Shown here: piece by piece, positions 16,288 to 23,854 of the stretch | Position numbering within the stretch: position 1 is the stretch's first letter | Layout: each line of letters opens with the position of its first letter | From: JASGDB01 sp049841315 | GTDB lineage: Bacteria; Bacteroidota; Bacteroidia; Flavobacteriales; Weeksellaceae | Assembly: GCA_049841315.1 (NCBI GenBank) | Contig: JASGDB010000026.1 | Location: forward strand, 1-41,840 | Reading direction: 5' to 3' | Length of the DNA stretch: 41,840 nt | Translations under genes and position numbers: made by a program | Notes under the pieces: model-generated | The model's input: only the letters and a program-made list of their open reading frames with translations | The model's database searches: none | Told to the model about the DNA's origin: nothing

Positions 16288-16349
16288 CAAATATACTATA
16301 ATTAAAATTTCAGAACGGAAATTCCAATGAAATAAGCGTTCTGAAATTT
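16288..16349 (-). promoter_or_regulatory. DedA promoter with upstream inverted repeat
   Basis: Minus-strand TATATTTG (16288-16295) is the -7 box. AAATTTCAGAACG (16305-16317) and CGTTCTGAAATTT (16337-16349) are a perfect 13-bp inverted repeat with a 19-nt centre, one arm lying where the -33 element is expected (no TTTG is seen there). It may be an operator or a hairpin; no regulator is nearby. Confidence 0.5.
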
Positions 16350-16409
16350 GTTAAAATATGATAAAATTGAATTTTAAATTTTTATTATAGCTTGAAAACC
16401 GGCAGAGTG

Positions 16410-16475
16410 TTTGTCATTCTGTAGGAATCTAAAACACTTATAATCAGTATATTGGGATTCCTACGGAATAACAAA
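16410..16475. repeat. Dispersed inverted repeat, TTTGTCATTCTGTAGGAATC type
   Basis: A 20-bp arm at 16410-16429 matches the reverse complement of 16456-16475 at 18 of 20 positions (mismatches at the G/A of CTACGGAAT and AATAACAAA). It lies between the convergent-spaced dedA and dnaJ genes, both minus. The form is that of a mobile or REP-like palindrome frequent in Chryseobacterium-type genomes. It could also form a hairpin downstream of dnaJ. Confidence 0.65.
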
Positions 16476-16519
16476 AGAGCTGTATTAAGTTAATAAATCT
16501 GTATGATACTTTTAATAAT

Positions 16520-17647
16520 TCAATTAAATAAATCTTTCACTTTTTCAAAAAAAGTTTTTTCTTTTCCGGACGGTTCGGCTACCATTTCTCCGCTGGCAAG
16601 CTGTTTTTCAAAGAATTGCTTCTGCTCCGGCGTGAGTTTTTGCGGTGTCCAGACATTGATATGAACAAACATATCGCCTTTTCCGTAGTGGTCCAAGCTC
16701 GGAAGTCCTTTCCCTGAAAGTCTCAGGATTTTCCCGGATTGCGTTCCTGCATCGATTTTTATTTTTACTTTTCCGCCGACTGTACTGATTTCTTTCTGTG
16801 TTCCCAAAGCCGCTTCCGCAAAGGAAATATACAGTTCCTGATGAAGATTGTCGCCCTCTCTTTTGATTGTTTTATCTTCCTCTTCTTCCACTACCACGAG
16901 CAAATCGCCGGGGATTCCCCCGAAAGGTGCGTCGTTTCCTTTTCCGCGTACATTCAGCTGAATGCCTTCTCTTGCTCCCGCCGGAATGTTGATGGTTACT
17001 TCTTCTTCGTCTTTAATCAGCCCTTGTGCATTGGCTCCGGCAGGGATTTTGTCGGCAACTTTACCGATTCCCTGGCACGTTCCGCAGGTTGCCTGGGTTT
17101 GCATTTGCCCGAACATTGTGTTCATCACTTTAATCTGAACACCGCTTCCCTGACAGGTAGGGCAGGTTTTAGACGTGGCACCTTCTGCCATTTTCATCTT
17201 TTTAACCTTCAAAGTTTTCTGCGTTCCGTTTACCATTTCATCGAGATTCAGCTTGATGCGGACTCTGAGGTTGGAGCCTTTTATCTGTTGCGTTCTCGAG
17301 CCACCGCCGAAACCGCTAAATCCGCCGCCGAAATGCCCACCGAAAATATCTCCGAACTGAGCGAAAATATCGTCCACGCTCATTCCGCCACCGAAACCGC
17401 CACCGCCGAAACCGCCGTTTCCGCCGACTCCTGCATGCCCGAACTGGTCGTAGCGGGCTTTTTTATTGTCGTCGCTCAGCACTTCGTAGGCTTCTGCCGC
17501 TTCTTTGAATTTTTCTTCGGCTTCCTTGTCTCCCGGATTTTTATCAGGGTGATACTGTATTGCTTTTTTCCTGTAAGCCTTTTTTATTTCGTCTTGTGAA
17601 GCACTTTTTGAAACGCCAAGAACTTCGTAATAATCTCTTTTTGACAT
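16520..17647 (-). CDS. dnaJ: Chaperone DnaJ with a reduced zinc-finger region
   Basis: The 375-residue Hsp40 co-chaperone delivers substrates to DnaK and stimulates its ATPase. The J domain at 1-70 has HPD at 33-35. A Gly/Phe-rich linker follows (about 70-118), then substrate-binding domains ending in PSLDHYGKGDMFVHINVWTP. Only two CXXCXGXG repeats are present (C162-C165 and C188-C191), whereas the standard type I protein has four. Their spacing fits repeats 2 and 3 (zinc site II), so zinc site I seems absent. It lies 84 nt after grpE in the same direction; the spacer holds degenerate TGATTGATAA repeats. Confidence 0.95.
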   Translation of the reverse strand: MSKRDYYEVLGVSKSASQDEIKKAYRKKAIQYHPDKNPGDKEAEEKFKEAAEAYEVLSDDNKKARYDQFGHAGVGGNGGFGGGGFGGGMSVDDIFAQFGDIFGGHFGGGFSGFGGGSRTQQIKGSNLRVRIKLNLDEMVNGTQKTLKVKKMKMAEGATSKTCPTCQGSGVQIKVMNTMFGQMQTQATCGTCQGIGKVADKIPAGANAQGLIKDEEEVTINIPAGAREGIQLNVRGKGNDAPFGGIPGDLLVVVEEEEDKTIKREGDNLHQELYISFAEAALGTQKEISTVGGKVKIKIDAGTQSGKILRLSGKGLPSLDHYGKGDMFVHINVWTPQKLTPEQKQFFEKQLASGEMVAEPSGKEKTFFEKVKDLFN

Positions 17648-17731
17648 AAATTTTCCTTATGATTGATAAATGATGGTTAATGATTGATAGTTTTTAATCA
17701 ATTATTTCTCGTCAATTATCATTGATGAATT

Positions 17732-18271
17732 TTAGTTTCCTGTAACTACTTTGGCAAAACGAATCACCTTATCGTGAAGCTGGTATCCGGTTTCAATTAC
17801 ATCTGCGATTTTTCCTTTTAAATCGTCTGACGGTGCAGGAATTTGTGTAATCGCTTCGTGGAAATCTACATTGAAATCATCTCCGGCTTTCACTTCCATA
17901 GCTTTCAGTCCTTTTTCTGTCAGCTTGTTTTTTAACTTCTGATAAATGAGTTCTATTCCCTGAACATCAGCCTCGTTTCCGTTTTTGGAAATTTCTTTTA
18001 AAGCTCTTTCAAAATCGTCTAACACGCCAAGCATTGAAATCATCATATCCTGATTAGCATATTGTGCGAACTCCATTTTTTCTTTCAGGGTTCGTTTTTT
18101 ATAATTTTCAAACTCGGCATACAGACGGATATAGCGGTCTTTTTCTTCTGCCAAAAGGTCTTCTGTCGTTTTTTCTTCTGCCACATTTTCAACATTTTCG
18201 TTTTCAGGATTCTGAGTTTCTTCTGCCTGATTTTTCAGTTGTTCTTCGTGCATATCATTATTTTCGGACAT
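17732..18271 (-). CDS. grpE: Nucleotide exchange factor GrpE
   Basis: The 179-residue cytoplasmic protein releases ADP from DnaK. An acidic, disordered N-terminus (to about 40) precedes a long coiled coil (LAEEKDRYIRLYAEFENYKKRT) and the C-terminal beta domain with FDPE-like FNVDFHEAI and GYQLHDKVIRFAKVVTGN. Usual length. It forms an operon-like pair with dnaJ downstream, the common Bacteroidota arrangement. Confidence 0.95.
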   Translation of the reverse strand: MSENNDMHEEQLKNQAEETQNPENENVENVAEEKTTEDLLAEEKDRYIRLYAEFENYKKRTLKEKMEFAQYANQDMMISMLGVLDDFERALKEISKNGNEADVQGIELIYQKLKNKLTEKGLKAMEVKAGDDFNVDFHEAITQIPAPSDDLKGKIADVIETGYQLHDKVIRFAKVVTGN

Positions 18272-18340
18272 AATACTAAATTTTATTATCCGGAAATCGC
18301 AAAGATTTTGCCAAATTAAAAATTAAGACATTAAGTCAGA

Positions 18341-19084
18341 TTATTTTTGAGTAGTGAATCGGTAAGAGATTCCGGCAGCCATATAATAATCGGGAGAAGA
18401 GGAGGAAAGCCCGATTCCTGATGAAGCATCTGCCTGAAAATTGCTGTTGATAAGATGGGTAACACCGAAATTGATTCTGTTGTCCGCAGCATTATTTTTA
18501 CTGAAAAAACCATATTTTTCTGCAAAAATTCCTGTTTTGGAAGTGAGCGAATAGGAAAATGATAAAGTGTATAATCCCAAATATTTTTGGTTTTCTCCAT
18601 TCCATTCGATTCCGATGTTATAGCCTAATCCCATCTTTTCAGTGAGGGTATGGCTGAATAAAAATCGGAAATCGTAAGCGTGATGAGGTGTCTGCATATT
18701 TTTTGAAGCCCATTTATTCATTGTGAAATGCCCCAAAGCGGAAATTGACGGAAATCCTTTCTGTTCATCACTGATTTTTGCCTTAACACCAAAGGCTAAA
18801 GGTGCAAACTCGTTAGTTTTTTCATCATAAAAATTTTGTGAAGAGTAGGCTGTTCGGAATCTTAATTCTAAACGTTCAAAAATTCCGTATTTGAACAGAA
18901 TTTCCGATTCTGTCGAGCTGATATTTTTGTCTTGAACTTCATGGATAATTCCGGTTTCCATTTGTAAATATTTTTTAGGAACTATGCTTGTGGCTTCCGT
19001 CTGGTCTGGTCTGTCGGTTTCAATTTCCTGCCCGTAAATGGTGATAAAGACGAAAAAAAACAGAAATATTAATTGAATTTTCAT
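18341..19084 (-). CDS. Outer-membrane transporter-like protein (ETDRPD family)
   Basis: The 247-residue exported protein starts at the ATG at 19084 (MKIQLIFLFFFVFITIYGQE); an in-frame upstream start at 19150 lies inside mntH and is rejected. The mature protein begins ETDRPDQTEATSIVPKKYLQMETG, a motif seen in putative outer-membrane proteins related to the phenol-degradation MetA-like family, and continues as alternating beta strands. Pore and substrate are unknown. It begins 2 nt after the mntH stop and so is probably co-transcribed; a role in passing metal across the outer membrane would fit but is inference. Confidence 0.75.
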   Translation of the reverse strand: MKIQLIFLFFFVFITIYGQEIETDRPDQTEATSIVPKKYLQMETGIIHEVQDKNISSTESEILFKYGIFERLELRFRTAYSSQNFYDEKTNEFAPLAFGVKAKISDEQKGFPSISALGHFTMNKWASKNMQTPHHAYDFRFLFSHTLTEKMGLGYNIGIEWNGENQKYLGLYTLSFSYSLTSKTGIFAEKYGFFSKNNAADNRINFGVTHLINSNFQADASSGIGLSSSSPDYYMAAGISYRFTTQK

Positions 19085-19086
19085 TT

Positions 19087-20400
19087 TTAATAAAATGTTG
19101 TAACCAGCAGATATAAATTTAACGAAACGATAATGGCGGTAATAATCCACGCAGAAATTTTTAGAATGATGCCGTTCGCAAATTTCCCCATTTTGTATTT
19201 ATCACTGGTAAACATAACCAACGGAACTACCGCAAATCCTAACTGCATCGACAATATAACCTGACTTAAAACCAGCAAATCGGTCGTTCCCTCGTGTCCG
19301 TATATCAACGTAACAATTAATGCCGGAATTACGGCTACAAGCCTTGTTATCATTCTTCTTATCCATGGTTTCAGCCTGATGTTGAGGAAACCTTCCATTA
19401 CGATTTGTCCCGCCAGAGTTCCGGTAAGTGTGGAATTTTGCCCGGAAGCGAGTAGTGCAACGGCAAATATTGTACTTGCCAAGGTTGTTCCCAAAAGCGG
19501 AGCCAGCATTTCGTGGGCTTGTTCAATATCTGCAACGTGGCTGTTTCCCGATGTGTGAAAAGTGGCTGCTGCAACGATTAAAATGGCTGCATTGATGAAA
19601 AATGCAATAAAAAGCGAAAGGGTACTGTCTATTGTCGCAAATTTTATGGCTTCTTTTTTTCCTTCATCGGTTCTTTCGTAGTTTCTGGTCTGCACGATGC
19701 TGCTGTGAAGATAGAGATTATGAGGCATAACGGTTGCTCCCAAAATTCCGATGGCGATATAAAGCATTGACGGATTGGCAACGATTTCTCTTGCAGGAAG
19801 TAATCCGCTTAAAATTGGGAAAATATCCGGTTTTGAAATGATGATTTCATACGCAAAACAGCCTAAAATGAGGAACATTAATCCTGCAACAATACTTTCA
19901 ATTTTTCGGAAACCTTTTGCCTGTAAAAGTAAAATAAGGAAAACATCGAGCACCGTAATAACAATTCCCCAAGGCAGCGGGATTCCGAAAAGGAGATTTA
20001 GGGCGATGGCAGAACCGATAACTTCGGCCAAATCCATTGCGGCAATGGCGATTTCGCAGAGCAGCCATAACATAAAATTGGTTTTCGGCCCGAAATGGTC
20101 TCTGCAAGCCTGTGCTAAATCTCTTTCGCCGACGATTCCTAATTTGAGAGCCAAATGCTGAAGAATCATGGCGAAAATATTAGAAATTAAGATGACAGAC
20201 AATAATGTGTATCCGAATTCTGAGCCTCCGGCGATGTCTGTTGCCCAGTTTCCCGGGTCAATATATCCAACAGCAACCATAAGACCGGGGCCGGAAAATG
20301 CGAAAAATTTTTTCCAGAAACCGGTTTTCGGAACGGGTACGCTCGAAAAAACTTCTTGAAGGCTATTGAGGTGTTTTTCTCTTTTCCATGGACTATTCAT
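19087..20400 (-). CDS. mntH: Nramp-family divalent metal transporter
   Basis: The 437-residue inner-membrane H+-coupled Mn2+/Fe2+ importer has eleven predicted membrane helices and both metal-site motifs: DPGNWATD at 48-55 and GATVMPHNLYLHSS in helix 6. Full length. A TATCTTTG -7 box ends only 4 nt before the ATG, so the mRNA may be leaderless, and a DtxR/MntR-like TTAG-N-TTAG sequence lies between the promoter elements. It is followed after 2 nt by an outer-membrane-type gene. Confidence 0.94.
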   Translation of the reverse strand: MNSPWKREKHLNSLQEVFSSVPVPKTGFWKKFFAFSGPGLMVAVGYIDPGNWATDIAGGSEFGYTLLSVILISNIFAMILQHLALKLGIVGERDLAQACRDHFGPKTNFMLWLLCEIAIAAMDLAEVIGSAIALNLLFGIPLPWGIVITVLDVFLILLLQAKGFRKIESIVAGLMFLILGCFAYEIIISKPDIFPILSGLLPAREIVANPSMLYIAIGILGATVMPHNLYLHSSIVQTRNYERTDEGKKEAIKFATIDSTLSLFIAFFINAAILIVAAATFHTSGNSHVADIEQAHEMLAPLLGTTLASTIFAVALLASGQNSTLTGTLAGQIVMEGFLNIRLKPWIRRMITRLVAVIPALIVTLIYGHEGTTDLLVLSQVILSMQLGFAVVPLVMFTSDKYKMGKFANGIILKISAWIITAIIVSLNLYLLVTTFY

Positions 20401-20404
20401 GGTT

Positions 20405-20436
20405 CAAAGATATAAATGTTTGACTAATCTAACAAA
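20405..20436 (-). promoter_or_regulatory. mntH promoter with a possible MntR/DtxR box
   Basis: Minus-strand TTTG (20433-20436), 20-nt spacer, TATCTTTG (20405-20412). The spacer contains TTAGATTAGTCAAAC, which by eye shares about 13 of 19 positions with the DtxR-family iron/manganese box (TTAGGTTAGCCTAACCTAA). Promoter confidence is good; the operator reading is tentative. Confidence 0.65.
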
Positions 20437-20543
20437 TATTTTTCTATTATTCTTATAAATTTGGAATTTGTTTAACCAAAGTTCAATTATTTTTTAATTT
20501 TCAAATTGCCGGTTTAAAGCAAATTAAACAAATCAAGTGCGTG

Positions 20544-20670
20544 GGGCTTTAGCCCGATGTCCAGATTTTAACATCAAAGTAAGGCTTTAGCCAAAACTTA
20601 GAATAGATTTTGGCTAAAGCCTTATTGTGTATTCTAAAAAAAACGGGCTAAAGCCCGTTCCTATTGATGT
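20544..20670. repeat. Nested GGGCTTTAGCCC / AAGGCTTTAGCC repeat
   Basis: A perfect 16-bp inverted repeat (AAGGCTTTAGCCAAAA at 20581-20596 with TTTTGGCTAAAGCCTT at 20608-20623) sits inside GGGCTTTAGCCC (20544-20555) and CGGGCTAAAGCCCG (20644-20657), with ACATCAA/TTGATGT outermost (20571-20577 and 20664-20670). The end module, ACATCAATAGGAACGGGC read on minus, recurs at 41674-41700. This is a dispersed REP-like element. The 370-nt gap between mntH and the OmpA-like gene holds this, the mntH promoter and a terminator; no gene was seen. Confidence 0.75.
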
Positions 20671-20724
20671 TTTTATAATCTAACACAGTTTGTTTACATT
20701 TTATTGATGTTATCGGCAATAAAA

Positions 20725-20748
20725 AAACCGCCAACTGAGTGGCGGTTT
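20725..20748 (-). terminator. Terminator of the DUF937-OmpA gene
   Basis: AAACCGCCA and TGGCGGTTT form a 9-bp stem with a 6-nt loop; on the minus strand it ends in TTTTTTT. It lies 25 nt beyond the stop at 20773. Confidence 0.85.
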
Positions 20749-20772
20749 GCTTTTGTTTATGCTGTGATAAGA

Positions 20773-22080
20773 TTATTTTGCAAATCTTACAGACATTTTT
20801 CTGTCGGCTGCTCTTTCTGCATCGCTTGCTTCAGCAGGAACTTTGGCAAATTCGCTTCCGTATCCTTCAGCACCTGCTACCTGAGCACCAACTCCGGCTT
20901 TAGCAAGGTAATTTTTGATGTAGTCAGCTCTTTCCTGAGAGATTTTTTTGTTTACAGCTTCATCACCTGTTTTATCAGTATATCCTCCGATTTTCACTTT
21001 CGTATTAGGGAATGCTTTTAGGATTGCAACAAGGTTGTCTAACTGCTGCTGAGAACCTGCCTCCAATTCAGAAGAACTTCCCATTTTGAAATTTACGTGG
21101 TCGAAATCGTACCAAGTTTCTTTCAGAGCGGCATCGTCAGCAGCATTTTTGTAACCGTCTGATTTTAGGAAAGAAATCATTCTGTCCTCAAGTCCGCCTT
21201 TGTATCCTTTAAGAGAAACTCCGTTCAGGTCGATAGCTTCATCCACTTTGTTAACAACGGCTGTTACAGTAGAATCTACAGCACCGGCAAGGGAATCCAC
21301 AACACTTGCAGTGGAATCTACAGTTGCTTCTGAAGCTGCAGCATCAGCATTTTTATTGTTGCACTGTTTCCAAATGAACCATCCTGCAAGAAGCAGTAAA
21401 AGAAGCGGTAATAACCATTTCCAGATAGAACCTCCTCCGTCGCTGTTGTTGTTTGTATATTCATCTCTGGTTACAGAGATTTTTTCTTTTGCAGTTTCAA
21501 AAGTATCGGAAATACTTTCTTTTGCAGATGCGGCGGCAGAAGATACGGATTCTTTTGCACCGTCAAACCAGTTGTCCACATCTAATCCGAAAGAAGCTAA
21601 AGAAAGTCCTGCCGGAAGAAGTGCGGAAACCAAGCCTTTCTGCTCTCCAAGTAGAGATGAAATGCCTGAAGCACCAAGGTTGTTGTCTGCAGCGTATTTT
21701 CCTACAGTTCCCAGAGCTGCTCCTGTTACCATATTAAGTAATGAACCTGAAGTAGATTCGCTCACGCCTGCAAATTTGGAAACTCCACCGAGAAGTCCTC
21801 CCAGTTTGTCTCCGAAAAGCGCATTGATTACCGTCGTAACGATTGAATTGTTGGAACCTCCCAAAAGATTGGAAAGAAGTCCGCTGCTTGCTGCACCGGA
21901 AATAGCATCCAGTACGGAAGGGTTATTGGCGTTGTTTGCCAAACCTCCTACCACTGCAGGAAGTAGTCCTCCGATAGCTTTAGAGATTCCGGATTCACTT
22001 TCTCCGAGCTGAGATGCTGCCTGAGAAACCAATGCAGGTCCTAACTGCCCTTTGATTAGGTCGATAATGTTTAAAGACAT
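20773..22080 (-). CDS. DUF937-OmpA fusion, single-span envelope protein
   Basis: The 435-residue protein starts with a Gly/Ala/Leu-rich DUF937-type domain (about 1-165; SLNIIDLIKGQLGP, GGLLPAVVGGLANNANNP). A charged linker (170-215) and one membrane helix (219-238, WLLPLLLLLLAGWFIW) follow, then an Ala/Val/Asp-rich spacer. The C-terminal OmpA-like peptidoglycan-binding domain (about 315-435) shows VKIGGYTDKTGDEAVNKKISQERADYIKNYL and ERAADRKMSVRFAK. With no cleaved signal, DUF937 should be cytoplasmic and OmpA periplasmic, linking cytoplasm and cell wall. DUF937 function is unknown. A TATCTTTG -7 box (22110-22117) precedes the start, and a terminator follows. Confidence 0.88.
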   Translation of the reverse strand: MSLNIIDLIKGQLGPALVSQAASQLGESESGISKAIGGLLPAVVGGLANNANNPSVLDAISGAASSGLLSNLLGGSNNSIVTTVINALFGDKLGGLLGGVSKFAGVSESTSGSLLNMVTGAALGTVGKYAADNNLGASGISSLLGEQKGLVSALLPAGLSLASFGLDVDNWFDGAKESVSSAAASAKESISDTFETAKEKISVTRDEYTNNNSDGGGSIWKWLLPLLLLLLAGWFIWKQCNNKNADAAASEATVDSTASVVDSLAGAVDSTVTAVVNKVDEAIDLNGVSLKGYKGGLEDRMISFLKSDGYKNAADDAALKETWYDFDHVNFKMGSSSELEAGSQQQLDNLVAILKAFPNTKVKIGGYTDKTGDEAVNKKISQERADYIKNYLAKAGVGAQVAGAEGYGSEFAKVPAEASDAERAADRKMSVRFAK

Positions 22081-22221
22081 AGTAGTTTATTTTTTAAAAG
22101 TTAGTCGAACAAAGATATAAAATTCTATGCCAGAAAATGTTTTTTTAACAAAAATTGTAATTTTTCTTAAAAATAATTACAGAAAACATATAAATCCTGC
22201 TCAATATTCTAAAGCAAATTA

Positions 22222-23697
22222 TCAGTATGCTTTAGCAAAAATGACTCTTTGTTTCGACGGTTTTCCGGAAATCATCGAAACGCCTTCTTCTGTTTTTCCG
22301 TTCAGAGGAATGCATCGGATAGTAGATTTGGTTTCTTCCTTAATCTGTTCTTCCTCTTCCGCAGTTCCGTCCCAGTGTGCGGAAATAAATCCGCCTTTTT
22401 CTTCCAGAACTTTTTTGAATTCGTCGTATGAATTCACTTCTGTAATGTTTTCTTCACGGAAACTGAGTGCCTTGTTGTAAATATCGTTCTGAATGGTGGT
22501 CAGAAGTTCGTCGATGTAAGTATCAAGGTTGTCGATAGAATGAGTTTCTTTGGTAAGGTTGTCTCTTCTTGCAATTTCCACCGTTTTATTTTCGAGGTCT
22601 CTTGCTCCCATTGCGATTCTTACCGGAACGCCTTTCAGCTCATATTCTGCGAATTTCCAGCCCGGTTTGTTTTCCGTGCGGTTGTCGTATTTTACGGAGA
22701 TGCCTTTTGCTTTTAGTTTATCTTTAATTTCAAAAGCGACTTCATCAATCTGTTTCAGCTGTTCTTCTCCTTTAAATATAGGAACAATTACCACCTGAAT
22801 CGGTGCAAGAGATGGCGGAAGCACCAAACCGAAATCATCGGAATGTGCCATAATCAGCGCACCCATCAAGCGTGTGGAAACTCCCCATGAAGTTGCCCAT
22901 GCGTGTTCTATTTTTCCTTCTTTATTGGTGAATTTTACATCAAACGCTTTCGCAAAATTTTGTCCGAGGAAATGAGAAGTCCCTGCCTGAAGTGCTTTTC
23001 CGTCCTGCATCATCGCTTCGATACAGTAAGTTTCCACAGCTCCCGCAAAACGTTCGCTTGGAGTTTTTATTCCTTTGATAACGGGTAGTGCCATGAAATT
23101 TTCTGCAAAATCAGCATATACGTCAAGCATTTTTTCGGTTTCTTCTATGGCTTCATCTTTTGTTGCGTGCGCGGTGTGCCCTTCCTGCCAGAGGAATTCG
23201 GCGGTTCTTAAAAACAAACGGGTACGCATTTCCCAGCGTACTACATTTGCCCACTGATTAATAAGAATCGGCAAATCACGGTAAGACTGAATCCAGTTTT
23301 TGTAAGTATTCCAGATAATCGCCTCCGAAGTCGGACGTACGATGAGTTCTTCCTCCAATTTTGCTTCCGGGTCTACGATGAGTTTTTTCGGATTTTCCGG
23401 GTCGGTTTTCAGTCTGTAATGGGTAACAACCGCACATTCTTTAGCGAATCCTTCGGCATTTTCTTCTTCCGCTTCAAAGAGGCTTTTCGGGACAAAAATG
23501 GGGAAATAGGCATTTTGGTGTCCTGTTTCTTTGAATTTTTTGTCTAATTCGTCCCGCATTTTTTCCCAGATTGCATAGCCGTATGGTTTGATGACCATAC
23601 ATCCGCGCACTCCGGAATTTTCTGCCAAATCTGCCTTTACAACGAGTTCATTGTACCATTTGCTGTAATCTTCAGCTCTTGAAGTGAGTTTTGCCAT
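22222..23697 (-). CDS. proS: Prolyl-tRNA synthetase, archaeal/eukaryotic type
   Basis: The 491-residue cytoplasmic class II synthetase charges tRNA-Pro. Motif 2 and its surroundings are seen in LIVRPTSEAIIWNTYKNWIQSYRDLPILINQWANVVRWE and RLFLRTAEFLWQEGHTAHAT. An anticodon-binding domain follows (PIQVVIVPIFKG), then a C-terminal extension ending in the conserved terminal tyrosine (VIFAKAY). It lacks the inserted editing domain of the E. coli-type enzyme, so it belongs to the shorter archaeal-like class. It is divergent from the Trp/Gly-rich lipoprotein gene. Confidence 0.96.
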   Translation of the reverse strand: MAKLTSRAEDYSKWYNELVVKADLAENSGVRGCMVIKPYGYAIWEKMRDELDKKFKETGHQNAYFPIFVPKSLFEAEEENAEGFAKECAVVTHYRLKTDPENPKKLIVDPEAKLEEELIVRPTSEAIIWNTYKNWIQSYRDLPILINQWANVVRWEMRTRLFLRTAEFLWQEGHTAHATKDEAIEETEKMLDVYADFAENFMALPVIKGIKTPSERFAGAVETYCIEAMMQDGKALQAGTSHFLGQNFAKAFDVKFTNKEGKIEHAWATSWGVSTRLMGALIMAHSDDFGLVLPPSLAPIQVVIVPIFKGEEQLKQIDEVAFEIKDKLKAKGISVKYDNRTENKPGWKFAEYELKGVPVRIAMGARDLENKTVEIARRDNLTKETHSIDNLDTYIDELLTTIQNDIYNKALSFREENITEVNSYDEFKKVLEEKGGFISAHWDGTAEEEEQIKEETKSTIRCIPLNGKTEEGVSMISGKPSKQRVIFAKAY

Positions 23698-23854
23698 TAC
23701 TTTTATTTAAAAAAAATTTTGATAATTTTAACTTTTATAAAATTCTTGTATCTAAAACAAAAAGCCTAATTTTACTCCGTGTTTTAAACGGGAAGTTGGT
23801 ATGCTTTTGGTATAATTTGCAAATATAACTGAAATAAAAATTTAATTCTTCATT

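Noticed and set aside
16739..17599. 286-codon ORF antisense to dnaJ
   Set aside because: Shadow of a well-identified gene; Ser/Phe/His-rich product without a plausible fold.
17648..17731. TGATTGATAA repeats between grpE and dnaJ as a functional element
   Set aside because: Degenerate and similar to low-complexity runs in other spacers (38813-38845); no structure of note.
20544..20670. CRISPR array suspected from repeated GGCTTTAGCC units
   Set aside because: Units are inverted, too few and unevenly spaced, without spacers of constant length or cas genes.
21200..22012. 270-codon ORF antisense to the DUF937-OmpA gene
   Set aside because: Low-complexity Ser/Pro product produced by reverse reading of a Gly/Ala-rich gene.
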